Origin: JAWWBG01 sp033721095
GTDB lineage: Bacteria > Actinomycetota > Nitriliruptoria > Nitriliruptorales > Nitriliruptoraceae
DNA: 5,385 bases
Assembly (NCBI GenBank): GCA_033721095.1
Contig: JAWWBG010000172.1
Location: 1-5,385 of the forward strand
Direction: 5' to 3'
Shown here: in pieces, positions 1 to 5,377 of the stretch
Numbering within the stretch: position 1 is the stretch's first letter
Layout of the letters: the number at the start of each line of letters is the position of its first letter
The notes under the pieces: model-generated
Databases searched by the model: none
Seen by the model: the letters and a program-made list of their open reading frames with translations, nothing else
What the model was told of the DNA's origin: nothing
Translations under genes and position numbers: made by a program

Positions 1-1009
1 AGTCACGCAGCGCCTGGTAGCGGCGGGTGGGGTTGGCGTGGTGGTCGCTGTGGCGCTGCAGGTGGTAGAGCAGCACGTTCGTCGCGACGTTGTTGGCGTT
101 CCAGGAGTGCGACGGGTCGACGCGCTCGTAGCGCTCGCGCCCGTTCGAGATCACCTTCTGGCGGAGCATCCCGTAGTGCTCCATGTAGTTGACGACCTCC
201 AGCAGCGAGAAGCCGATGATCGCCTGGAGCACCAGGTACGGGAGGATGACCGGGCCCAGCCAGGCCACGAGCGCACCCCAGAGCACGGCGGTCATCAGCC
301 ACGCGTTGAGGACGTCGTTGCCGAGCCGGAACGGGTGCTGGTCACGCCGGGCGTACCGGCGCTTCTCGAGGTGCCAGGCCGACGTCAGTGACCCGGAGAC
401 GGTGCGCGGCCAGAAGGCCCAGAAGCTCTCGCCGACGCGCGAGGAGGCTGGGTCCTCCGGCGTGGAGACGCGCACATGGTGACCGCGGTTGTGCTCGATG
501 TAGAAGTGGCCGTAGGCAACCTGGGCCAGCGCGATCTTGGCGAGCCAGCGCTCGTGTGACTCCTTCTTGTGCCCCAGCTCGTGGGCCGTGTTGATCCCGA
601 TGCCGCCGATGCATCCGATCGAGATGGCCAGCCCGATCTTCTCGAAGGTCGACAGGTCGAAGGAGCCGCCGCCAGCGATGATCCACATGGCCGTGACGAA
701 TCCGGCGTACTGGATCGGCAGAAACAGGTAGGTCAGCCAGCGGTAGTAGCGGTCGTTCTCGAGCGCCTCGATCACGTCGTCGGGTGGATTCGATCGGTCG
801 ATGCCGGTCAGCAGGTCGATCAGCGGCACGATCACGAGGATCACGATCGGGCCGAGCCAGAGCACGATCGGCAGCTCGGTCGCCGCGTACAGGCCGAGGG
901 CGGCAAAGGCCAGGGAGGGCACGACCAGGCCGATGAGCCACAGGTATCGCTTCGAATCGCGCCAGTCACCTGCCGCGGGAATCGTGGCTTCCGTCGCCGC
1001 TGCTGCCAT
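1..1009 (-). CDS. alkB: Alkane 1-monooxygenase AlkB, C-terminus cut by window edge
   Basis: Integral-membrane non-haem di-iron enzyme that hydroxylates the terminal carbon of n-alkanes, taking electrons from rubredoxin and rubredoxin reductase. The 336 visible residues carry every AlkB histidine signature: HELGHK (143-148), EHNRGHH (172-178), NYMEHYG (274-280) and LQRHSDHHA (317-325), plus NPP at 74-76. Hydrophobic helices lie near 23-43, 47-64, 93-113, 125-140, 236-251 and 255-273. The frame is open to base 1, so probably 60-75 C-terminal residues are missing; some actinobacterial homologues carry a fused rubredoxin there, which cannot be seen. The ATG at 1009 is chosen because AAAGGGG ends 7 nt upstream and the N-terminus aligns with the family. 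It has its own promoter, separate from the minus-strand gene upstream. Identification is secure; substrate range is not. Confidence 0.96.
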   Translation of the reverse strand, partial: MAAAATEATIPAAGDWRDSKRYLWLIGLVVPSLAFAALGLYAATELPIVLWLGPIVILVIVPLIDLLTGIDRSNPPDDVIEALENDRYYRWLTYLFLPIQYAGFVTAMWIIAGGGSFDLSTFEKIGLAISIGCIGGIGINTAHELGHKKESHERWLAKIALAQVAYGHFYIEHNRGHHVRVSTPEDPASSRVGESFWAFWPRTVSGSLTSAWHLEKRRYARRDQHPFRLGNDVLNAWLMTAVLWGALVAWLGPVILPYLVLQAIIGFSLLEVVNYMEHYGMLRQKVISNGRERYERVDPSHSWNANNVATNVLLYHLQRHSDHHANPTRRYQALRD

Positions 1010-1051
1010 CTGGGTGCCCCTTTCGAGGTCCGGACTCGCCCGCCATGGGCG

Positions 1052-1107
1052 CTTTACAAAACTATAGCCGTTGTAAAGGCCCTTGACAAGAGGGTGCCGT
1101 TGTCAAG
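1052..1107. promoter_or_regulatory. Nested operator array over the alkB promoter
   Basis: Four related 8-bp half-sites alternate in orientation: CTTTACAA (1052-1059), TTGTAAAG (1071-1078), CTTGACAA (1082-1089) and TTGTCAAG (1100-1107). The outer pairs are perfect inverted repeats with 11- and 10-bp spacers. The inner pair, TTGTAAAG-GCC-CTTGACAA (1071-1089), is a compact 19-bp palindrome with 7 of 8 pairs matching. The compact palindrome covers the -35 box and most of the spacer, and the outer repeat spans the -10 box. A compact palindrome of this size is typical of dimeric TetR-type repressors. The half-site does not resemble the one at the TetR gene in this window, so the regulator is probably encoded elsewhere, perhaps downstream of alkB. 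Confidence 0.65.
1061..1089 (-). promoter_or_regulatory. Promoter of alkB (sigma70-like)
   Basis: On the minus strand TTGTCA (1089-1084) and TATAGT (1066-1061) are separated by 17 bp, each one base from consensus. Transcription would start near 1054 and give a leader of about 45 nt with the AAAGGGG ribosome site. Both boxes are embedded in inverted repeats, so a repressor bound there would block RNA polymerase. The assignment rests on consensus match, spacing and position. Confidence 0.72.
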
Positions 1108-1113
1108 TGGGCT

Positions 1114-1139
1114 GGCAGGGGCCGGGCGAGCCCGGTGCC
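1114..1139 (-). terminator. GC-rich hairpin after the four-helix membrane protein gene (weak)
   Basis: An interrupted hairpin lies 24 bp past the stop codon at 1163. A 5-bp stem (CCGGG 1122-1126 with CCCGG 1131-1135) closes a CGAG tetraloop and is flanked by a GGCA/TGCC pair (1114-1117 with 1136-1139), with a four-base bulge on one side. No U-tract follows on the transcribed strand. It may end the upstream transcript before the alkB promoter, but U-less hairpins are a weak signal. Confidence 0.3.
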
Positions 1140-1162
1140 GGGCGTCGTGACGTCCAGGCCAA

Positions 1163-1558
1163 TCAGGACGGGGTGATCGATCGCCAGCGGGACGCGGCCC
1201 CAACCGTCAACAGGATCGTCAGCAGGGCGAACAGGGGGACGTCGAGCTCGGGCTGACCGCCCAGGTCCCAGCCGATGACGTGCGAGACGACGTGCGCACC
1301 CGAGCCGACAGCGGCCCCGGCCAGGGCCACGAACAGGGCGTCCGTACGCGGCCGAACGGCGAGCGCGAGCACCACCCCCAGGCCGAGGTTGAACGAACCG
1401 ATGTCCTGGATGAAGTGCTGGTTGTACGGCTCGAAGGTCGCGACGGCATCGAAGAACGACTCCGGTGCCGCCATCGCACCGACGCCCGTCAGGAGGAAAC
1501 CGATCGCCCCCACGACGCCAATGACCCGCGGCAGCCCGGTCGCTGGTGACTGCTCCAA
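1163..1558 (-). CDS. Small four-helix membrane protein, function unknown
   Basis: A 131-residue polytopic inner-membrane protein with four predicted helices at about 12-31, 50-68, 74-95 and 107-122. A polar loop between helices 1 and 2 carries PYNQHFIQDIG (44-54), and helix 3 carries H89 and H93. The loop resembles a motif in small uncharacterised actinobacterial membrane proteins often found beside TetR regulators; that likeness is from memory, and DUF4345 or DoxX-type families are alternatives. The TTG start at 1558 is preferred because AGGAGG (1571-1566) sits 7 nt upstream. A GTG at 1588 would add ten residues but has no ribosome site and would run into the operator palindrome. It is divergent from the TetR gene, which probably controls it, and co-directional with alkB but separated by about 150 bp holding a new promoter. 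Confidence 0.8.
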   Translation of the reverse strand: MEQSPATGLPRVIGVVGAIGFLLTGVGAMAAPESFFDAVATFEPYNQHFIQDIGSFNLGLGVVLALAVRPRTDALFVALAGAAVGSGAHVVSHVIGWDLGGQPELDVPLFALLTILLTVGAASRWRSITPS

Positions 1559-1564
1559 TTCCTG

Positions 1565-1571
1565 CCCTCCT
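1565..1571 (-). promoter_or_regulatory. Shine-Dalgarno that sets a TTG start
   Basis: AGGAGGG on the minus strand, with AGGAGG followed by 7 nt and then TTG at 1558. This is the strongest ribosome-binding site in the window and the reason for calling the shorter form of the membrane protein rather than the GTG at 1588. Confidence 0.7.
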
Positions 1572-1582
1572 GTGACTGTCTG

Positions 1583-1615
1583 TGGCACACTGTGTCAGTA
1601 TGGCACAGAGTGACA
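1583..1615. promoter_or_regulatory. Operator array between TetR gene and divergent membrane protein gene
   Basis: TGGCACA-C-TGTGTCA (1583-1597) is a 15-bp palindrome with 6 of 7 arm positions matching. A second, degenerate copy TGGCACA-G-AGTGACA (1601-1615) begins 18 bp later. Aligned as direct repeats, 1581-1597 and 1599-1615 agree at 13 of 17 bases. The middle arms (1591-1597 and 1601-1607) also form an inverted pair across 3 bp. The array overlaps the TetR start codon and the proposed minus-strand promoter, as expected for a self-repressing TetR protein that also controls its divergent neighbour. Confidence 0.62.
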
Positions 1616-1625
1616 ATACTGGCAA
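1598..1625 (-). promoter_or_regulatory. Probable promoter of the four-helix membrane protein gene
   Basis: Minus-strand TTGCCA (1625-1620) and CATACT (1603-1598) are spaced by exactly 17 bp, matching the -35 and -10 consensus at 5 and 4 of 6 positions. The start would be near 1591, leaving a leader of about 33 nt that contains the AGGAGG site. The spacer is filled by the second operator copy. No comparable promoter is evident on the plus strand for the TetR gene. Confidence 0.5.
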
Positions 1626-2214
1626 GACGCTCCGCGAGCGGCGGGTCGAACAGACGCGCGCCGACATCGTCACGACCGCGATGTCGCTGTTCCTCGAGCA
1701 GGGGTACGACGACACCTCGATGGAGGAAGTGGCGGTTGCGACCGGTGTGTCCCGGCGGACGCTGTACCGCTACTTCGCCTCCAAGGACGACATCGTCTTC
1801 GAGCTCCCCCGCCTGTGGTTGCAGCACGTCCGCGAGGTGGTCGACACGCGCGCGCCCGACGAATCGACGAGGTCGGTGCTTCGCCGCGCCATCCTCGACG
1901 TCGTGGTCGCGATGGAGGCGGACGCGGACCGGGTGCTCGGTGGGCTGCAGCTCGTCACGAGCTCCGAGACGCTGCAGGCGCGGCGGGGACGATCCGACGC
2001 GGAGTGGATCGAGTACTACCTGGGCCTCATCCTCCCCGACGTCCAGGGTGCTGCCGACGGGCTGCGGCAAGCCTTGGTGTGTGCGACGGCGCTCGTGGCG
2101 GGCCAGAATGCGATGCTCCTGGCGTGGGGCGCCGACCCGAGCCAATCGGGTGCGGACCTCGCCGATGCCACCCTCGATCAGTTGGACTCGGTGTGGCCGC
2201 CCGCCTGTCGCTGA
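1600..2214 (+). CDS. TetR/AcrR-family transcriptional regulator
   Basis: A 204-residue one-component regulator, the usual length for the family. The N-terminal DNA-binding domain is clear: helix 1 near 20-34 (RADIVTTAMSLFLEQG), then the helix-turn-helix 40-65 with SMEEVAVATGV, SRRTLYRYF and SKDDI. The C-terminal part (about 75-204) is helical and variable, as expected for a ligand-binding and dimerisation domain; its ligand cannot be read. The ATG at 1600 is chosen because it begins just before the canonical helix 1. The in-frame GTG at 1582 lies inside the operator. Neither start has a Shine-Dalgarno, so translation may be leaderless. It is divergent from the four-helix gene over 41 bp of operator DNA and convergent with the hydrolase gene. 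It probably represses itself and the divergent gene; control of alkB is not supported, because the half-sites differ. Confidence 0.93.
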   Translation: MAQSDNTGKTLRERRVEQTRADIVTTAMSLFLEQGYDDTSMEEVAVATGVSRRTLYRYFASKDDIVFELPRLWLQHVREVVDTRAPDESTRSVLRRAILDVVVAMEADADRVLGGLQLVTSSETLQARRGRSDAEWIEYYLGLILPDVQGAADGLRQALVCATALVAGQNAMLLAWGADPSQSGADLADATLDQLDSVWPPACR

Positions 2215-2268
2215 GCACCACAGCGATGGCCGTGCGCGCGCAGAACGCGGCCGTGCGTGTCGGGAGGC
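2215..2268. other. Convergent intergenic gap with short direct repeat
   Basis: These 54 bp separate the stop codons of the TetR gene and the hydrolase gene. The stretch is GC-rich and contains GGCCGTGCG twice, 20 bp apart, around 2228-2256. I find no stable hairpin with a U-tract, so there is no convincing terminator in either direction. Confidence 0.4.
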
Positions 2269-3381
2269 TCACGCAGCGCGGAGCCGTCCAGCGGCGACCA
2301 ATGCCGGCACCGCGAGGATCAGGGCGAGGGCGGCCATGCCGCCACCGGTCGCCGGGAGGGTGTCCTCGTCGGATCCGTTGTCCACGTCCGCCACCGGGGT
2401 CGGCTCGCCACCCGCGGCCGCGACCTCACACCCGGGCAGACCGGCAGTCGTCGACAGCCAGTCGACGATCCGGTGGGCGGCAGCGGGGCCCTCGTGGTGG
2501 AGCATGTAGGTGTGGCCGGTGCCGGGCACGATGTCGATGGTCACCGAGGCGGCCTGGACGAATTGGCTGGCCCAGAAGTCGGCGAACTCCGACGGGAACA
2601 GGCGATCGTCCTCGGCGAGCTGGGCGAACACGGGCGCGGTCACGTTGAATGCCCCGATGCGGGACGGCTGGAACGAGATGGTCTGCACCTCGCCGCTCGG
2701 GGTCTCGACGGCGCCGGCGGTGTCCGACTCACTGATGGCCGGGTCCGCGTTCTCCGTGTAGAACATCTCCGTCCGCCGCTCGGGCGTGCCCATGAAGTAG
2801 ATGAAGTCGTCCTGAAGCGCGTCCACCTGGTTGCTCGACCAGTCGAACGCGAGGAACTGGGGGTCCGGATAGGTGTGGTAGCCCATCGGGATCACGGCGT
2901 CCGCCGATGCGCCGAACAGCCCGACGGCCTGGACAGTCGTCTCGGCGCCCGCGCTGTGGCCTCCGAGGACGACCTTGTCCCAGTCCTCGCGAAGGATGTC
3001 CGCGAGCTGGGCAGTCATGTCGGCGAAGGCGAACGTCGACACGTTGTAGCCGTCATCGAGGACGGACCGGCCGTAACCCAGCCGATCGATCGCGACGACG
3101 TCGTAGCCGGCCTCGGCCAGGATTTCCGAGTACGAGTAGCCCGGGACGTCCCAGGCCTCGCCGGTGTAGCTCAGGCCGTGTTGGAGGAGGACCACCGTGT
3201 CGGCGTCGCACGGCGCCTCGCGGAGGTAGCCATGGACGGTGTGTTCGGCACCGTCGTTCAGATTCGTCAGCTCGTACGTGACGTCGGTGCGGACGGTCTC
3301 GGCTGCCGCTCCACCAGCCGGTCCGGCAAGCAGGCTCACGGTCGCCAGCGAAACGGCTGCGCACACACGGAAGTTGCGCAC
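2269..3381 (-). CDS. Secreted alpha/beta hydrolase with LPATG cell-wall anchor
   Basis: A 370-residue serine hydrolase, probably an esterase or lipase, predicted to be exported and fixed to the cell wall. The signal peptide has RNFR, a hydrophobic core (6-20) and a likely cleavage after AAA (25-27). The alpha/beta-hydrolase core follows: oxyanion motif HGLS (68-71), DRLGYGRS (99-106), nucleophile elbow GHSAG with Ser143, acid Asp258 or Asp259 in AEDDRLFP, and His290 in PGTGHTY. After an acidic linker (about 319-341) comes LPATG (342-346), a hydrophobic stretch (350-364) and a tail with two arginines, the sortase sorting signal. The GTG at 3381 is chosen because it places the signal peptide at the N-terminus; an ATG at 3501 would add 40 non-signal residues and run into the divergent operator. 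Substrate unknown. A sortase must exist elsewhere if the anchor is used. Confidence 0.9.
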   Translation of the reverse strand: MRNFRVCAAVSLATVSLLAGPAGGAAAETVRTDVTYELTNLNDGAEHTVHGYLREAPCDADTVVLLQHGLSYTGEAWDVPGYSYSEILAEAGYDVVAIDRLGYGRSVLDDGYNVSTFAFADMTAQLADILREDWDKVVLGGHSAGAETTVQAVGLFGASADAVIPMGYHTYPDPQFLAFDWSSNQVDALQDDFIYFMGTPERRTEMFYTENADPAISESDTAGAVETPSGEVQTISFQPSRIGAFNVTAPVFAQLAEDDRLFPSEFADFWASQFVQAASVTIDIVPGTGHTYMLHHEGPAAAHRIVDWLSTTAGLPGCEVAAAGGEPTPVADVDNGSDEDTLPATGGGMAALALILAVPALVAAGRLRAA

Positions 3382-3384
3382 GAT

Positions 3385-3393
3385 CCCCCCCCC
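3385..3393 (-). repeat. G9 homopolymer at the hydrolase ribosome-binding site
   Basis: Nine consecutive G residues on the minus strand end 3 nt before the GTG start of the hydrolase gene. With G-U pairing the tract can act as the Shine-Dalgarno. No other run of this length was noticed in the window. Homopolymers of this length can slip, but a change in length would not alter the reading frame from this start. Confidence 0.6.
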
Positions 3394-3495
3394 GGTCGCG
3401 CACGTCGACCCTAGTCGCGACGACCGCGGGCGAACGGCGTCGATGGATGCCGCTTGCTGGGAGGCGCCGCTTCGTCCGGGATCGGCGGCGCACCG

Positions 3496-3536
3496 ATGCA
3501 AGACTCATCTTGCATTTTGCAAGAGAGTTCTTGCAT
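3496..3536. promoter_or_regulatory. Two tandem 20-bp palindromic operators upstream of the oxygenase
   Basis: ATGCAAGA-CTCA-TCTTGCAT (3496-3515) is a perfect 8-4-8 inverted repeat. TTGCAAGA-GAGT-TCTTGCAT (3517-3536) has the same architecture with one arm mismatch. Their centres are 21 bp apart, close to two helical turns, so two repressor dimers would sit on the same face of the DNA. The AT-rich arms stand out against the GC-rich surroundings. The second palindrome fills the spacer of the proposed promoter, which implies repression. The cognate regulator is not identifiable here. Confidence 0.78.
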
Positions 3537-3539
3537 ACT
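3511..3539 (+). promoter_or_regulatory. Probable leaderless promoter of the oxygenase gene
   Basis: TTGCAT (3511-3516) and CATACT (3534-3539) are spaced by 17 bp. The -10 box ends 6 bp before the ATG at 3546, so transcription would begin at or next to the start codon. No Shine-Dalgarno precedes the ATG, which fits a leaderless message, common in actinobacteria. The -35 match is weak (3 of 6), so the call leans on spacing and the missing ribosome site. Confidence 0.5.
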
Positions 3540-3545
3540 GTGCAC

Positions 3546-4685
3546 ATGACGACCTTGACCACGGCCACGATCGCCGCGCCGCTCGGGTTCGTGCGGCCCG
3601 AGAACGTCCTCGCACCTCGTGACGGACGGCCGGGACACCGGGCCCGGACCGTCTCGGAGCCGGTCCGGCCCCAGGATCTCGCTGCACATGTCTGCGACAT
3701 CGAGGACCTCGATGCCACCGGGGGAGCAACGGCGCTCACGACGCACGGCTTCGAGTCGATGCGCGTGCCGGATCGGCGGGGACTCCACCGTCAGCTGCGC
3801 ACCGTTCGCGACGGCGGCCGCATGGGCGACGAGGACATCCGCGCGATCCGTCGCGGGCTCACCGGTGCCCGCCTGCGCAGTTCCGACGGGTCGACGTTGC
3901 TCATCGTGCACGTTGCCGGCGAGGGCGTGATCCTCCGCAACGCCGGGCCGAACAACCTCCCACTCGGCGTTCCGGGCGAGGCCGAAAATCCCGATGGCGC
4001 CGCCGTCATCCACGCCGACCAGGACCCGTTGGGCCGCCCGTTCCACCAGATCACCAAGGGGATGGGCCGGCGGATCTTCCGGCACGAGAGCATCGACACG
4101 CACAACCGTCGGTCACCGCTGCTGCTGGTGAACCTCTGGATGCCGCTGCAGCAGGCCACTCGCCCGCTCACGCTCATGGACACCCGGACCCTCGATCGCG
4201 CCCGCGACCAGCTCCACTACGAGCTGCCGACACAGGGGATCCTCGATCGCGAGGACGAGGATGACATCAACGACATCTGGTGGTTCCGCCACGACCCGGC
4301 CCAACGGTGGTTCTTCCGCTCGGCGACGGGGCTCGGCGACGCGTGGGTCTTCGACACGCTGAGCACGCCGCACGGGGCGTTCAACGTGCCCGGCGAAGAG
4401 GTCGCTGCGGAGGGCCACCGGCTCGTCGGTGACGCGATCGTTGCCGTCGAGGCCGGCCAGCCGGTCGCTGCGTCGGCGCCACTGGATGTCGAGGCCGCCG
4501 CAACCCCGGCGCTGCGCGGGGCCATCGCGGAACTGCAGACGGTCCTCGACGAAGCACCCGCCCGTGGAGATCGTCAGGCCACGGCCTGGCTTGGCCGGGC
4601 CCGGCGCGCACGGGATGCCGTCATCCGGAAGTCGATCGAGGTCCGTGCCGTCGCGGTTCGACTGCCCGGCCGACGGGCCCGGTAG
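3546..4685 (+). CDS. AsaB/CmcJ/GA4-desaturase-like putative Fe(II)/2-oxoglutarate oxygenase
   Basis: A 379-residue cytosolic protein with the ordered landmarks of the family that includes fungal AsaB, cephamycin CmcJ and gibberellin GA4 desaturase. These are GF (68-69), TGA (106-108), HADQD (156-160), VNLWMPL (195-201), FRHDPAQRWFF (247-257), WVFDTLS (267-273), TPHGAF (274-279) and RKSIEVRAV (361-369). By analogy with known members, His156, Asp158 and His276 would bind iron, and Arg361 or Arg367 could bind 2-oxoglutarate. The reaction (hydroxylation, desaturation or similar) and substrate are unknown. The segment from TPHGAF to RKSIEVR spans about 85 residues, longer than I expect for the family, and looks alpha-helical. 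The ATG at 3546 is preferred over the ATG at 3447 because the operators lie between them. Family memory, not a search, supports the name. Confidence 0.83.
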   Translation: MTTLTTATIAAPLGFVRPENVLAPRDGRPGHRARTVSEPVRPQDLAAHVCDIEDLDATGGATALTTHGFESMRVPDRRGLHRQLRTVRDGGRMGDEDIRAIRRGLTGARLRSSDGSTLLIVHVAGEGVILRNAGPNNLPLGVPGEAENPDGAAVIHADQDPLGRPFHQITKGMGRRIFRHESIDTHNRRSPLLLVNLWMPLQQATRPLTLMDTRTLDRARDQLHYELPTQGILDREDEDDINDIWWFRHDPAQRWFFRSATGLGDAWVFDTLSTPHGAFNVPGEEVAAEGHRLVGDAIVAVEAGQPVAASAPLDVEAAATPALRGAIAELQTVLDEAPARGDRQATAWLGRARRARDAVIRKSIEVRAVAVRLPGRRAR

Positions 4686-4693
4686 CCGAAACG

Positions 4694-5377
4694 TCACTCG
4701 CCGAGGTTCCAGGCCTCTCCGAGGACGATGAAGATGTCCTCGGCGTCGTTCGTGCCGGGCCCGACGACGGCGATCGCGATGCCGTCGCCAGCCGTTGGCA
4801 TGATGCTGACGCCGAAGTTCTCCAGGTCCTCGGTGTCGATGCTCTCCTCGAGCTCCTCCGCTGAGAGGGCGCCGAAGCCCGGTGGCAGTTGGCCGGCGTT
4901 CGCCGCCATGAAGCCGGTGAGGAGCCCCTTGAGGCTCTCCAGCAGCTCGCTGGCCAGGCCGGTGATGGCCTCGTCACCGGTTGGCTCATAGTGGCCCTCG
5001 AAGACGTCGAGCCATGGCGTGAAGGGGTAGTCGGCGATCGTGACCTCCCACCCCGCGATGCACACGCGGCCGTCTTCGACCGAGAACGTCTGCGAGAACA
5101 CGATCGCAACCTCGTCGAACACGTCGGTCGGGATCGGCCACACCGATCCGTCCTCGTCGAGACACGTCGAGTCCGGTGAGACGTTCATGCTGAAGTCGAA
5201 CGGGTTGCCCGACTCGTCGACGCCGCTGATCGACAGGCCGTCGGTGGTCTCGATGTTGAGGTCGATGCCCTCCGACGCCGCGATGTCCTCGATCCGGTCG
5301 GCGATGGCCTCGCAACCAGTGAGCGTCAGGGCACACGTCCCCGCCAGCGCCACGACGATCCCACGGTGTGTTCGCAT
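4694..5377 (-). CDS. Acidic secreted lipoprotein, function unknown
   Basis: A 227-residue protein with a type II signal peptide: basic MRTHR, hydrophobic core 7-19, and lipobox LTGC (19-22), so Cys22 would be lipidated and the mature protein held on the outer face of the membrane. The mature part is strongly acidic, with a helix-like start (23-36), a beta-rich middle (38-66 and 85-117) and a helical segment (about 131-157). Cys72 and Cys106 could form a disulfide. The C-terminal part (about 186-222) again alternates hydrophobic strands. I do not recognise the fold. Only 8 bp upstream of the ATG are visible, so its ribosome site and promoter are outside the window. It is convergent with the oxygenase gene with 8 bp between stop codons and no terminator between them. 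Confidence 0.85.
   Translation of the reverse strand: MRTHRGIVVALAGTCALTLTGCEAIADRIEDIAASEGIDLNIETTDGLSISGVDESGNPFDFSMNVSPDSTCLDEDGSVWPIPTDVFDEVAIVFSQTFSVEDGRVCIAGWEVTIADYPFTPWLDVFEGHYEPTGDEAITGLASELLESLKGLLTGFMAANAGQLPPGFGALSAEELEESIDTEDLENFGVSIMPTAGDGIAIAVVGPGTNDAEDIFIVLGEAWNLGE

Noticed and set aside
342..941. Minus-strand open frame of about 199 codons within alkB
   Set aside because: It is in a different frame from the AlkB histidine motifs and has a composition-driven Arg/Pro-rich translation.
1052..1107. Reading the repeats upstream of alkB as a small CRISPR-like array
   Set aside because: The units are 8-bp inverted half-sites over a promoter. There are no repeats of CRISPR length, no spacers and no cas genes.
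1582..1600. GTG at 1582 as the TetR start
   Set aside because: It would place coding sequence over the operator palindrome and add six residues ahead of the normal N-terminus. It also lacks a ribosome site.
1489..2145. Minus-strand open frame of about 218 codons across the TetR gene
   Set aside because: It is antisense to a clear TetR helix-turn-helix, also crosses the operator and the start of the membrane protein gene, and shows no domain signature.
2228..2256. Possible bidirectional terminator between the TetR and hydrolase genes
   Set aside because: Only a 4-bp stem can be drawn, with no T-tract on either side. The repeat there is direct, not inverted.
2257..3414. Plus-strand open frame of about 385 codons opposite the hydrolase gene
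   Set aside because: It is the antisense shadow of a gene with full catalytic motifs, a signal peptide and a sorting signal. Its own translation is Arg/Gly/Val-rich with no recognisable domain, as is usual in high-GC DNA.
3481..3497. Five-bp inverted repeat ATCGG...CCGAT upstream of the oxygenase
   Set aside because: The arms are short with a 7-bp GC-rich loop and partly overlap the much stronger 8-4-8 palindrome; expected by chance at this GC content.
3411..4103. Minus-strand open frame of about 230 codons opposite the oxygenase gene and its promoter
   Set aside because: It would run through the tandem palindromes and is antisense to conserved oxygenase motifs.
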